Assembly (NCBI GenBank): GCA_029550925.1 | Contig: JAKPGL010000007.1 | Coordinates: 1 to 64,000, forward strand | DNA from: Planctomycetota bacterium | Lineage (GTDB): Bacteria; Planctomycetota; Planctomycetia; Pirellulales; Thermoguttaceae | Reading direction: 5' to 3' | Length of the DNA: 64,000 nucleotides | Shown here: one piece after another, positions 18,237 through 26,364 of the stretch | How positions within the stretch are numbered: position 1 is the stretch's first letter | How the letters are laid out: each line of letters starts with the position of its first letter | The notes under the pieces: model-generated | Databases searched by the model: none | Told to the model about the DNA's origin: nothing | The model's input: only the letters and a program-made list of their open reading frames with translations | Program-made: the position numbers and the translations under genes

Positions 18237-21200
18237 TTACTCCTCCAGGTTTTGGAAGTATCGGCGCAGCCGGTCTTCATAGCCGCGGGGAGGCTGACCC
18301 TGAGCCTGCGCCCGGATAGCGGCGCGAAGTTCCGGCGGCAATCGGGCAAACCAAGGCGCCTCTTCCAATGCCTTTTCCGGGCTGGTGGTAATGTCGCCGG
18401 TGCGTCGGCCCGGCCCACTGGGAGTGCGTTGGCCCGGTTCGCTCTGCTGGGTCAACGGTGCTTCCGGCGGTTTGGGATTCTGGGCCTCCGACCCAGGCCG
18501 AGACAAGCCGCCCCCGCTAAGACCTTGCTGAGCCGGTTTGGCCGACGGCGGAGCGGTCGGACTACTTGACTGGGCGGCTGGGCTGAGCATTTGGGCGGCC
18601 GATTGCGCCATTTGGGCCAGGCTCTGTTCGGCGTTTTGCAGTTCGGCGGCTGCTTGTTGGAGGGCCTGGCTGACGGCCTGTTCTGCTCCGGGGATTTGTG
18701 CTGGCATTTGGCTGGCTTCTTGCGCCCCTTGTTGGGCCTCGGAAGCTGCCTGCTGAAGCGCCGCCGTAGCTTCTGGATCGACAGGTACGGCTTGCTGGGC
18801 CAATTGGTCGGCCTGAAGGGCTTGCTGGGCCAATTGGCGGGCAGCCTCGGCGGCCAATTTTTTTTGGGTCTCGGCCAATTGCTGGGCCGCCTCCTGAAGC
18901 TGTTGGGCGGTTTGCTGTTGCGACTGGGAAGCCGCCTGCTGACGGCCTTCGGCTGCCTGCTGGGCCGCCTGTTCGGAAGAGCGTTCCGCCTCCTGAAGCG
19001 TCTGGGCAGCTTGGGGAGCGTCCGGTTGGGCCAATTGGCGGGCCTCCTCGGCCGCCTGGCTTACCCGCTTCTGAGCCTCCGTATTGATCTCTCCGGTTGG
19101 CTGCTTGGATGCCTCTTGGACCTGCTGTTCCAATTGCCGAAGGGCCTCTTGGAGGGCCTGCCGGGTTTGGGCCTGGGCCTTTTGAGCTTCGGCGGCTTTT
19201 TGTTCGGCCAGGCGGCGAAGGGCTTCTTGGGCGGCCCGATGGGCCTGGGCCAATGCCTCGGCCGCCGGTCCCGGAACCTCCTTACCAGCCGGAGGTTCTT
19301 TGCCGGTCGGAGATTCTTTGCCAGCCGGAGTTTCCTTTCCCGCCGGAGTTTCCTCGCCGGATGGGGCTTGCTTCGACTCTTCGCCGCCCTTTTCCGATTC
19401 GGATGGACTGGGTTTTGCCTCTTCGCCCGCACTCGGTTTTTCTGTTTGGCCGGGACTTGGTTTCTCTGTTTCTCCAGGGGTCGGTTTTCCTTCCGCCGGA
19501 GCGGATTTTTCCGATTCACCAGCGGTCGGTTTTTCTTCCCCGGAAGTCGGTTTTTCCGCCAGGCCGGGAGTGGATGACTTGGCTTCAGTCGGTGTGGATT
19601 TTTCCGATTCGTTTTCCTGCTGGTCCTTGGCTGGGGCGGTTTCTGAGCGGGCGGCGGCCTGTTTGGCCAGTTGGGCGGTCTTTTCGGCTACCTGCTGTTG
19701 TTTTTCGACTGCCTGGGAGTGAGAGGCCCGGCCTTGTTGGGCGGCTTGGGCTGTCTTTTCGGCCGACTCCTGCCGACGGAGGGCGTCTCGGATCCGCTCG
19801 GCCAATTGGGCGGCTTCGGCAGCCTCGGGCCGACCAGCAGCCCGAAGTTGTTCGGCCTGGGCTTGGCGGACCTTTTGCTCGGCTTGGGCCAAACGGGCAA
19901 GCCGATCGGCGGTGCTGGGTCGATTGGTCAGGGCATCTTCTACCGCCTGGCGGACCTGGGCGGCCTGCTGGCGGGCCTGTTCGGCCGACCGGGCCAGTTG
20001 GGCCGCCGTCTCTGCGGCTTGCTTTTGAATCTCTTTAGCTGCCTGGTCTAACTTCTCGGCTGCCTTCTGGGCGGATTGGGCTGCCTCGGTAAGCGGCTGT
20101 TTGGACGCCTCTCCGGGTTGTTGGCTCGCCTTTGCCAATTGCTGAGCCGACTGCTCCATGTCTGGACGGGCTTGTTCAACTGCCTTGGCTGCCTCCGGTG
20201 CTACGTTAGCCGCCTGCTGGGCCGCTTGGCGAGCTTGGGCTTCGATCTGGTCCTGCTCATGGGCCATCTGTTTGGCCTGGTCAGCGGAAGCGCCTTCCGT
20301 CTGAGCCGCCTTCTGGGCTTCCTGAGCGAGTTGCCGCTCCTGCTCGGCCAATTGCTGAAGGTTTTGGGCGGCCTGGGCTAAGGCTTGGGCTTTGGCAGTC
20401 TGAGCCTGATGGTCGGCTTGCTGGAGGGCATGTTCCACTTCGGCCTGCGCCTGCTGGATGGCCTGATGGGCCTTTTCGGCGGCGGCCTGCCGTTGGGCGG
20501 CTGGAGTGGACCGATCCATAGTTTGGGCGGCTTCCTGGGCTTTTTGTTCGGCCCGCTCAATAGCCGACTCCACCCGAGGCGGCAACGGCTCCAACTTGCC
20601 CAACTTGTCCAACCGTTGAGCGATTTCCGCTTCGGCCGATTTTGCCTTTGCTGGTTCCGCGGCGGCCTGGTCGGATACCTCTTGCTGGGCTTTTTGCAAG
20701 GCATTCAATTCCTTTTTGGCCTCTTGCAAAGCCCGTTCTAATTCTGCCAGGTCTTCGGGGCTGGCGGCCTGCTGGGGGTGCTCAGCCGATTCGGGCAAGT
20801 TCCGGGCCGCCTCTTGCAAGTTTTTCAGCACCTGTTCTTGCTGGGCGAGGGCTTCCTCCCGCTTGGCCTCGAACAGTTCCCCCGCTGCATCCTCGGCTGC
20901 TTGCTCGGCTTGCTGGAGCGGTTTTGCCGCCGGGGACTCCTCCGGCAGTTGCCGACGAAGTTCATGGAGCTCCCGTCGCAGGGCGTTTTGCTCCTGGGCC
21001 AATTGTTCTGCTTTGGCCGAGGCCAAATCGCTCTGGGCAGTCTGCTGCCGAAGTTCCTGTTGGCGGTCGAGAAGCTCCTGGACCTTTTCCCGAAGGTTCG
21101 ACTGCTCCTCTGCCACCAGGCCCCGAACCCGTTCGATCCGCTCCAGGAGTTTCCGAAGGATGTCGATCGTGGTTTCGGCGTGGTTTTGGGCTTCGGCAAA

Positions 21201-21926
21201 TTTCAGGGCCTCCAGTTTGGTCAGCACGGCGGCCAGATGATCATCGGCCCGGTGCTCCTGGAGCAGTTTTACTGCCCGGTCGGCCTCGGCGCCGGCCGAC
21301 CCGCCCCAGGAGGCGAACTTAACAAGCAAATCCTTCATCTGAAGATACAGGGTCTGGGTGTCCCGCTGGTTTTCCTGGGCCGCCAGGGCCAGGTCCTCTT
21401 GACCAGTGGGTTGCTCGGCCAAGGTGCGACAGGATTTCCACACCCCGGTCTCCAGTTCGATCAGCCGACGCACCTGCTCGGCCAATTCCGAAATCCGAAG
21501 CCGCTGCAACAGCAGATGATGCTGAATGACCAATTCTAGAAGCACATTGCGACTTTTCGAGCGGACAGCCACAAACGCCTCTTTTTTCTGCCCCTGAGAA
21601 AGCTGGGCGATCTGATCCAGGAGGGCGATGAGGTCAGCCATTTCTTTTTCGGTCAGTTGATCGACCTTACCGCGCAGAAAGCGGATTTCCTGATACCAGG
21701 GATGTTTTTCCAGTTGGTTATCTTCGAGCTGGGCCAGTTGGTCGTCCAGGAGACGGACCACGGTTTGCCGGGCGCGGGCGCGCAATTGTTCCTGGATTTG
21801 CCGTTTGCGGGCTAGCCCGGCAGGGTCCAATGCCTGGGCAAAGACGGTTGGAACCACCAGCCCCACCGCACAGACGCAGAAAACCAGCACCCCATACCCG
21901 CAGAGACTCCTTCCTGATCGGTTCAT
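18237..21926 (-). CDS. Giant Ala/Gln/Glu-rich coiled-coil exported protein of the MoxR cluster
   Basis: 1229 residues. An N-terminal signal peptide (hydrophobic GVLVFCVCAVGLVV, then AQA) targets it to the envelope. Residues about 50-760 and 890-1140 are almost continuous coiled coil, built of Ala, Gln, Glu and Lys heptads. Residues about 760-885 are a Lys/Pro/Glu/Gly-rich linker with short repeats such as TPAGKE. The C-terminus (from about 1150) turns Pro/Gly-rich and ends in a short charged helix. The ATG overlaps the upstream stop (ATGA at 21923-21926), so it is co-translated with the DUF4175-like gene. It is probably a long structural or scaffold protein in the periplasm. Long plus-strand reading frames here are composition shadows. 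Confidence 0.85.
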   Translation of the reverse strand: MNRSGRSLCGYGVLVFCVCAVGLVVPTVFAQALDPAGLARKRQIQEQLRARARQTVVRLLDDQLAQLEDNQLEKHPWYQEIRFLRGKVDQLTEKEMADLIALLDQIAQLSQGQKKEAFVAVRSKSRNVLLELVIQHHLLLQRLRISELAEQVRRLIELETGVWKSCRTLAEQPTGQEDLALAAQENQRDTQTLYLQMKDLLVKFASWGGSAGAEADRAVKLLQEHRADDHLAAVLTKLEALKFAEAQNHAETTIDILRKLLERIERVRGLVAEEQSNLREKVQELLDRQQELRQQTAQSDLASAKAEQLAQEQNALRRELHELRRQLPEESPAAKPLQQAEQAAEDAAGELFEAKREEALAQQEQVLKNLQEAARNLPESAEHPQQAASPEDLAELERALQEAKKELNALQKAQQEVSDQAAAEPAKAKSAEAEIAQRLDKLGKLEPLPPRVESAIERAEQKAQEAAQTMDRSTPAAQRQAAAEKAHQAIQQAQAEVEHALQQADHQAQTAKAQALAQAAQNLQQLAEQERQLAQEAQKAAQTEGASADQAKQMAHEQDQIEAQARQAAQQAANVAPEAAKAVEQARPDMEQSAQQLAKASQQPGEASKQPLTEAAQSAQKAAEKLDQAAKEIQKQAAETAAQLARSAEQARQQAAQVRQAVEDALTNRPSTADRLARLAQAEQKVRQAQAEQLRAAGRPEAAEAAQLAERIRDALRRQESAEKTAQAAQQGRASHSQAVEKQQQVAEKTAQLAKQAAARSETAPAKDQQENESEKSTPTEAKSSTPGLAEKPTSGEEKPTAGESEKSAPAEGKPTPGETEKPSPGQTEKPSAGEEAKPSPSESEKGGEESKQAPSGEETPAGKETPAGKESPTGKEPPAGKEVPGPAAEALAQAHRAAQEALRRLAEQKAAEAQKAQAQTRQALQEALRQLEQQVQEASKQPTGEINTEAQKRVSQAAEEARQLAQPDAPQAAQTLQEAERSSEQAAQQAAEGRQQAASQSQQQTAQQLQEAAQQLAETQKKLAAEAARQLAQQALQADQLAQQAVPVDPEATAALQQAASEAQQGAQEASQMPAQIPGAEQAVSQALQQAAAELQNAEQSLAQMAQSAAQMLSPAAQSSSPTAPPSAKPAQQGLSGGGLSRPGSEAQNPKPPEAPLTQQSEPGQRTPSGPGRRTGDITTSPEKALEEAPWFARLPPELRAAIRAQAQGQPPRGYEDRLRRYFQNLEE

Positions 21927-23743
21927 GGCTTTTCTCCTCCGACTTCGAGTTGGCGGTCGATCATTTCCTGATATTCTTGGACGAGTTGGCGGTCGGCTTC
22001 GGTGATGGCGGCCAAGATGCCGGCCAAATCGGTAACCTGGAATACAAGCGGTTCGCTCAAGCCCACCTGCCCGGGCCGAGGTCCCCGGTAGTCTTCTGCC
22101 CGGACCGTCAGACGCAATTGGTCGCCCGGTTTCAGCCCCAGCGAATCCAGCGGCACTTGCACTGTAGCCTGTCGGTTCTTCGTCGGCTTTTCCTCGGGGG
22201 CCAATTGATAGACTACCAGTTCGTCTTCCGCTGTAGAACCGTCGGATCGGACGACCTGCCGGAGGAGGCTCACCTTAGCGACGCCGAAATCATCGGACGC
22301 CTCGTAGAGAATCCGCGGCCGGGCGGTGGGTAGTATCCGCGGCGTGCGTTGGTTGGCCGAGATCCGGGGCGCCAAATCGGGTAAAATCCGCAAAAAGGCT
22401 TGCACCGGATGCTCCAAACTCAAACCATGTTCATCTTTGACTTGGATGGTAAATTGCAGGGGGGCGGTAACGGCTTCCAGCGGGGCGCCTGCCGGCGGTA
22501 AGGTCCACCATTGGGTTGGGCCGCCCTCTGCTCGCCCTGGGTCGGGTTGCTCCTGGGAAGAAGAGACGCCTTGGACGCCTTCGCTTGAATCCACCAGACG
22601 CATAGGATACGTTTTCTCTTCGATCCGGACGCTGGCTTCCTGGAGGCGTTTATCCGAAGAGATATAGACCCGTACCTGAGACCCCTCCACCACGGCCAAT
22701 TGACACAGGCCGGGAAATCGCCCCTTAGGTATATCGCCGTCCAGGGCGTAATCCGGCGGCTGGACTTCCATCACAAGTTCGATCCGGGGCAGAGGCGTCA
22801 GACGCAGCAGGATCGGTTCGGTCCAGGCGTCGCCCAGATAGATTTTCATCCAGGCTGGGTCTGAAAGCCGATCCAATCCGCCTCCGTACAAAGCAGAATC
22901 CGAGGGATTCTCTTCTTGTTGCTGTTTTGTCGGAGGGCCGGAGGGGATGGGAGGAGTCCCAGGGGCCGGTTGCCCACTGGATTCCGCCGGGGAGATCGGT
23001 TGTAAAGGTATCTTTGTTCGCGCCCCGGTGGAACTGAGGGCCAGTTCCAATCGGCCTTCTTCGGGCAGTTGGCCGCTGGCAAGGACTTCCACACGGATCG
23101 GCTGGCCTTCGATCACCCAACACTCGGCCATTTCAGCCGGCACGATCTGCCCGTTGACTTTGACCCACTGAATCTGGGTCCGGGTCGGATAATGGCGGTT
23201 GCTCAGAAAGAACCGGGCAAGAAAGGTCTCCACATACACCGGCCAAATGGTCCAAACTGCCAAAGCGACGGCCGCCGTGCAGGCCAGTACAACGGTTCGC
23301 CGCTGGATCGGCTTTTTGGGCAGACCTTCGTCCATAGGCAACTGGGGGACCAATTGGACGGCCTGCTCAATGACCGCTTGTTCCAATTGCACCGACCCCC
23401 AATCAGGCGCCTCGGGCGATTCAAATTGCAAGGCGGCCACCACATCGCTATCGACCCGTGCTTTGCGTTCCACCCACAAGGCAATGTCCAACTCGGATTC
23501 TTTGCCGTGGACCCAGGGCCAACCATAGCGTCGATAGGCCCAGACCAAACCGACCGCCCCAACCAACCAGACGACCAAACGCTGGGCCCGGTTCAGGTCC
23601 AAAAGCCAATCCAACAAGAAAGCAACGACCAGAAACCACAAGACGGCCGTTGCCAGGGGCGTAAGCCCAGCCAACCACCGGAGCCGACGCCGCCTGCGCA
23701 TTAACCGCCGCAACTGCCAATGTAATGGGGCCAACGAGGTCAT
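21923..23743 (-). CDS. Two-TM membrane protein with large periplasmic part (DUF4175-like)
   Basis: 606 residues. Basic N-terminus (RRLMRRRRRLRW) followed by two transmembrane helices at about 25-45 and 52-68, then a third hydrophobic segment near 150-170. The rest is predicted extracytoplasmic, with beta-rich stretches and Pro-rich linkers, and the C-terminus is helical. This resembles DUF4175-type proteins found in VWA/MoxR clusters, but the match is by layout. The start lacks a strong Shine-Dalgarno. The stop overlaps the start of the coiled-coil gene (ATGA), so the two are probably made together and may interact in the envelope. Confidence 0.75.
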   Translation of the reverse strand: MTSLAPLHWQLRRLMRRRRRLRWLAGLTPLATAVLWFLVVAFLLDWLLDLNRAQRLVVWLVGAVGLVWAYRRYGWPWVHGKESELDIALWVERKARVDSDVVAALQFESPEAPDWGSVQLEQAVIEQAVQLVPQLPMDEGLPKKPIQRRTVVLACTAAVALAVWTIWPVYVETFLARFFLSNRHYPTRTQIQWVKVNGQIVPAEMAECWVIEGQPIRVEVLASGQLPEEGRLELALSSTGARTKIPLQPISPAESSGQPAPGTPPIPSGPPTKQQQEENPSDSALYGGGLDRLSDPAWMKIYLGDAWTEPILLRLTPLPRIELVMEVQPPDYALDGDIPKGRFPGLCQLAVVEGSQVRVYISSDKRLQEASVRIEEKTYPMRLVDSSEGVQGVSSSQEQPDPGRAEGGPTQWWTLPPAGAPLEAVTAPLQFTIQVKDEHGLSLEHPVQAFLRILPDLAPRISANQRTPRILPTARPRILYEASDDFGVAKVSLLRQVVRSDGSTAEDELVVYQLAPEEKPTKNRQATVQVPLDSLGLKPGDQLRLTVRAEDYRGPRPGQVGLSEPLVFQVTDLAGILAAITEADRQLVQEYQEMIDRQLEVGGEKP

Positions 23744-23871
23744 AAATCTTTACCATTTAGCTGGCAAGTTCGGTTTGTCCTTGGCCCTCCAGTATGGCCA
23801 GGAATGATGTAGCCCTGTTGGTTACACTAGGTGGGCCAGTATATATGTACCGTCTGACGGACGGTGTTACG
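23744..23871. other. Spacer in the MoxR cluster with a palindrome
   Basis: This 128-bp gap holds the palindrome at 23849-23865. It is the largest break within the otherwise tightly packed cluster and could hold an internal promoter or attenuator. Confidence 0.35.
23849..23865. repeat. CCGTCTG-type palindrome
   Basis: ACCGTCTGACGGACGGT belongs to the palindrome family seen at 13689-13773 and 48731-48773. It lies just after the stop of the VWA-like gene in the direction of transcription. Confidence 0.6.
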
Positions 23872-26364
23872 TCACGGCAGATTGATCCATTTTCGTCCGA
23901 GCCATTCACCCAAAAGCAGCAGTACCACCAGGCCGAACATGGCCCAGGTGTCCCACAGCGAGACGACCACCACGGAAGTTTCTCGGCGGTCGTCAGGTTG
24001 CAAGTTTTCCAAAAGTCGGGCGGCGTCGGTCAAGTCGGCGGTTTGGCCGCCGGTTGCCTGCGCCAAGGCCTCCTGTAACGCCAGGTTTCGTACCGCCTGT
24101 TGGCGTTCCACAGAGATTGATTCTACCTGAAACGTCGTTTCTGCATAAGTTTCTGTCAGGGGGTCTTTCACCCGGAGCCGGTAGCGCCCCGGGGCGTAAA
24201 CCGGCAATCGGGCCTCAAAAACGCCTTCCCGTAACTGGGCAATCCGCACCGGCAGGATGCGAGCGGTCCTCTGTCCTGGTTCTTCTGGTGCAAGGCATTG
24301 CGCTTCCAAGGCGCCGCCGGGAACCTTGTCGGCCGAAAGCGGCTTGAACTCTGCATCATAGGCTTCGACCGTTACCAGCACCTGTTCTTCCGGCCTGTAC
24401 TGGGTCCGATCGGTCCGGACAACAAACCGTTTCTCCTGCCCGAGGGCATGGCGCAGGGCCAACCGATGGATCATCTGCCCCCAAAACTGCCGGTAGTAGA
24501 GTTCGCCGTATTGACGACGCAGGCGCCAGGTTTCGTTAAACCCGATGTAGATCACCTCGCCGCGCTGGTATTTACCGACGGCGATGATCGGCTGCGGAGA
24601 GCCGTCGATGCAGGTATCGGTGGGATGAACGGCCAAGGCAGTGGCCAAAGGCTGCAATCGTTCGACCGGCTGGTACCAGTACAGCGGCCCCAGGTTGTTC
24701 CAGGCTTTGCGGTGTTCGGCGGCGCTAGAGCCGAGTTGCATGAAGTCGTATTGTTCCGCCTCGGCCGTCAGTTGCAGCCGGAAAGGATGAGCTTGGCGGA
24801 TGCGGGCCTGGGGGTTGACTTTTACGGGCAGGAGTTCTTCCAGCGGGGTACCGGCCAACTGTCCCGGCCCAAACCGTGGTCCCGCCGCCACCACCAGACC
24901 GCCGCCAAATTGACCGACAAACTCTTTGGTCATCTGGCAAAACCCGGCGCTTAAGGCCGAGGCAGGCATATCGCCCAATATAATCACATCGTGGGTGAAA
25001 AACTCAGTGCGGGGCAGGGTCATGGTCGGCTCGAACAGCGGGTTGCTCTGCCGAACCTTCGGGTCGGCCGACCGTAAAAAGGTGCGAAATCCTTTCATGC
25101 CGACCAGTTTGTCCCGATGGAAGACTTCTTTAATGAATCGCCATTCCCAGGTCGGTTCATATTCGACAAAAAGCACTCGAAGGAAATCGTCCCGAACGTT
25201 AGTTTCTCGGACGGCCTGGTTATTTTGGTGGACGATTTCGCCCGGTTGGACTTCCACGGACGCCCGCAGCAAGTATCGGCCAGTTTCTGTGGGCGTAAAT
25301 GGAAGCTCCGCCATTTGCACCGGGCCTTCTAGCAGCAGTTGTTTGACGCCGATGGGTGTTGCGGGTTTGGGTTCGCCGGCGCCGCCGAGCAGTTGGGCGG
25401 TAAATTGGACGGCAACGGTTTTTCCGGCAAGGCCCTCTTGGCGCACGGTAGCCAGGAGGTTGGTGCGTTCGTCTTTTTTCAGCAGCGGCGGCGCCTGGAG
25501 GTCTAAGGCCAAATCGACGGCGGCTGTTGGACCGACGCCAATGGTGTGTATTTTTGCGCCTAGTCGTTGGGCCGCCTCCAGAGCAGAGGGACCAGCATTC
25601 TGGTTAAAATCGCTGAAAATGACCACCCCCGCCAATTGGCTGGTTGCCTGTCGGCGCGCCAAATCGTCCAAGGCGGCGCCGATGGCGGTCAGTTGTCCCT
25701 GGGTGGTCAGTTGGTCGGCCAGATGGGCCGGGTCGAGCGACTCCACTCCCCGCAGCGGCAATTCCGGCGCAAGTTCCAAGGGGCGAACCCCTTCCAGCCG
25801 ATCGAACAAAAAGGCCTTCAGGCGAAAACGTTTGGCCAACTGGGCCAGGAGTTGGCCCTGGTCTTTTCGTAAGAAGGCTTTGACCCAGGCGATCCGAGTC
25901 GGGGCAACTTGGGCTTGACCAGCCGGCTGAGGTTGGGCGTCCGAGGGAGGCTCTTTTTGGGGACCGGTTTCGGGCTGGCCCACAGCAGCCGCTAACCGAT
26001 CCCATTCCGGCTGGGTCAAAATGTCCGGGATGGCCATGCTGTCGGTGCCGTCGAAAAGAAGCCACAAGTTGGGCCGGACCCGGCTAGTAAGTTGGAAGGT
26101 GGCGACCGGCTCGGCCAAGATAAGCACCAAGAGTAGGACGACGATGGTGCGCATGGCCGCCAGCAGCAGCCGGGGAAGCAGGCGTCGGCCAGGCTGGGCC
26201 TTAGTATAAAAAAGAACAACGACCAGCGCCGCCCCTACCGCGGCAAACACCACCCAGGCCAACCCTTCGGCGGCCCAGGGCGCGGCTAGTGAAAGACGTA
26301 CCCGTTCGATCCGCTCCGGGTCTTCCAGTCCGATCAGTCGGCCTAATAGACTGCTGAGGTTCAT
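23872..26364 (-). CDS. VWA-like membrane protein with glutamine-amidotransferase-like region
   Basis: 830 residues from the ATG at 26364, which overlaps the upstream stop (ATGA). The longer open frame to 26454 lies inside the upstream gene and is not needed. Two transmembrane helices occur at about 34-52 and 65-84. A VWA-like domain then carries a weakened MIDAS, DGTDS at 105-109. Later parts (about 440-650) resemble the glutamine-amidotransferase-like domain of BatA-type relatives. A C-terminal helix (MFGLVVLLLLGEWLG) anchors the end. It is paired with the BatA-type gene just upstream, and both are probably clients or partners of the MoxR ATPase. Confidence 0.82.
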   Translation of the reverse strand: MNLSSLLGRLIGLEDPERIERVRLSLAAPWAAEGLAWVVFAAVGAALVVVLFYTKAQPGRRLLPRLLLAAMRTIVVLLLVLILAEPVATFQLTSRVRPNLWLLFDGTDSMAIPDILTQPEWDRLAAAVGQPETGPQKEPPSDAQPQPAGQAQVAPTRIAWVKAFLRKDQGQLLAQLAKRFRLKAFLFDRLEGVRPLELAPELPLRGVESLDPAHLADQLTTQGQLTAIGAALDDLARRQATSQLAGVVIFSDFNQNAGPSALEAAQRLGAKIHTIGVGPTAAVDLALDLQAPPLLKKDERTNLLATVRQEGLAGKTVAVQFTAQLLGGAGEPKPATPIGVKQLLLEGPVQMAELPFTPTETGRYLLRASVEVQPGEIVHQNNQAVRETNVRDDFLRVLFVEYEPTWEWRFIKEVFHRDKLVGMKGFRTFLRSADPKVRQSNPLFEPTMTLPRTEFFTHDVIILGDMPASALSAGFCQMTKEFVGQFGGGLVVAAGPRFGPGQLAGTPLEELLPVKVNPQARIRQAHPFRLQLTAEAEQYDFMQLGSSAAEHRKAWNNLGPLYWYQPVERLQPLATALAVHPTDTCIDGSPQPIIAVGKYQRGEVIYIGFNETWRLRRQYGELYYRQFWGQMIHRLALRHALGQEKRFVVRTDRTQYRPEEQVLVTVEAYDAEFKPLSADKVPGGALEAQCLAPEEPGQRTARILPVRIAQLREGVFEARLPVYAPGRYRLRVKDPLTETYAETTFQVESISVERQQAVRNLALQEALAQATGGQTADLTDAARLLENLQPDDRRETSVVVVSLWDTWAMFGLVVLLLLGEWLGRKWINLP

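Noticed and set aside
18591-20038. Long plus-strand reading frames opposite the coiled-coil gene
   Set aside because: They mirror the repetitive GC-rich codons of the minus-strand gene, are Gly/Leu/Arg/Pro-rich without domains, and have no ribosome-binding site.
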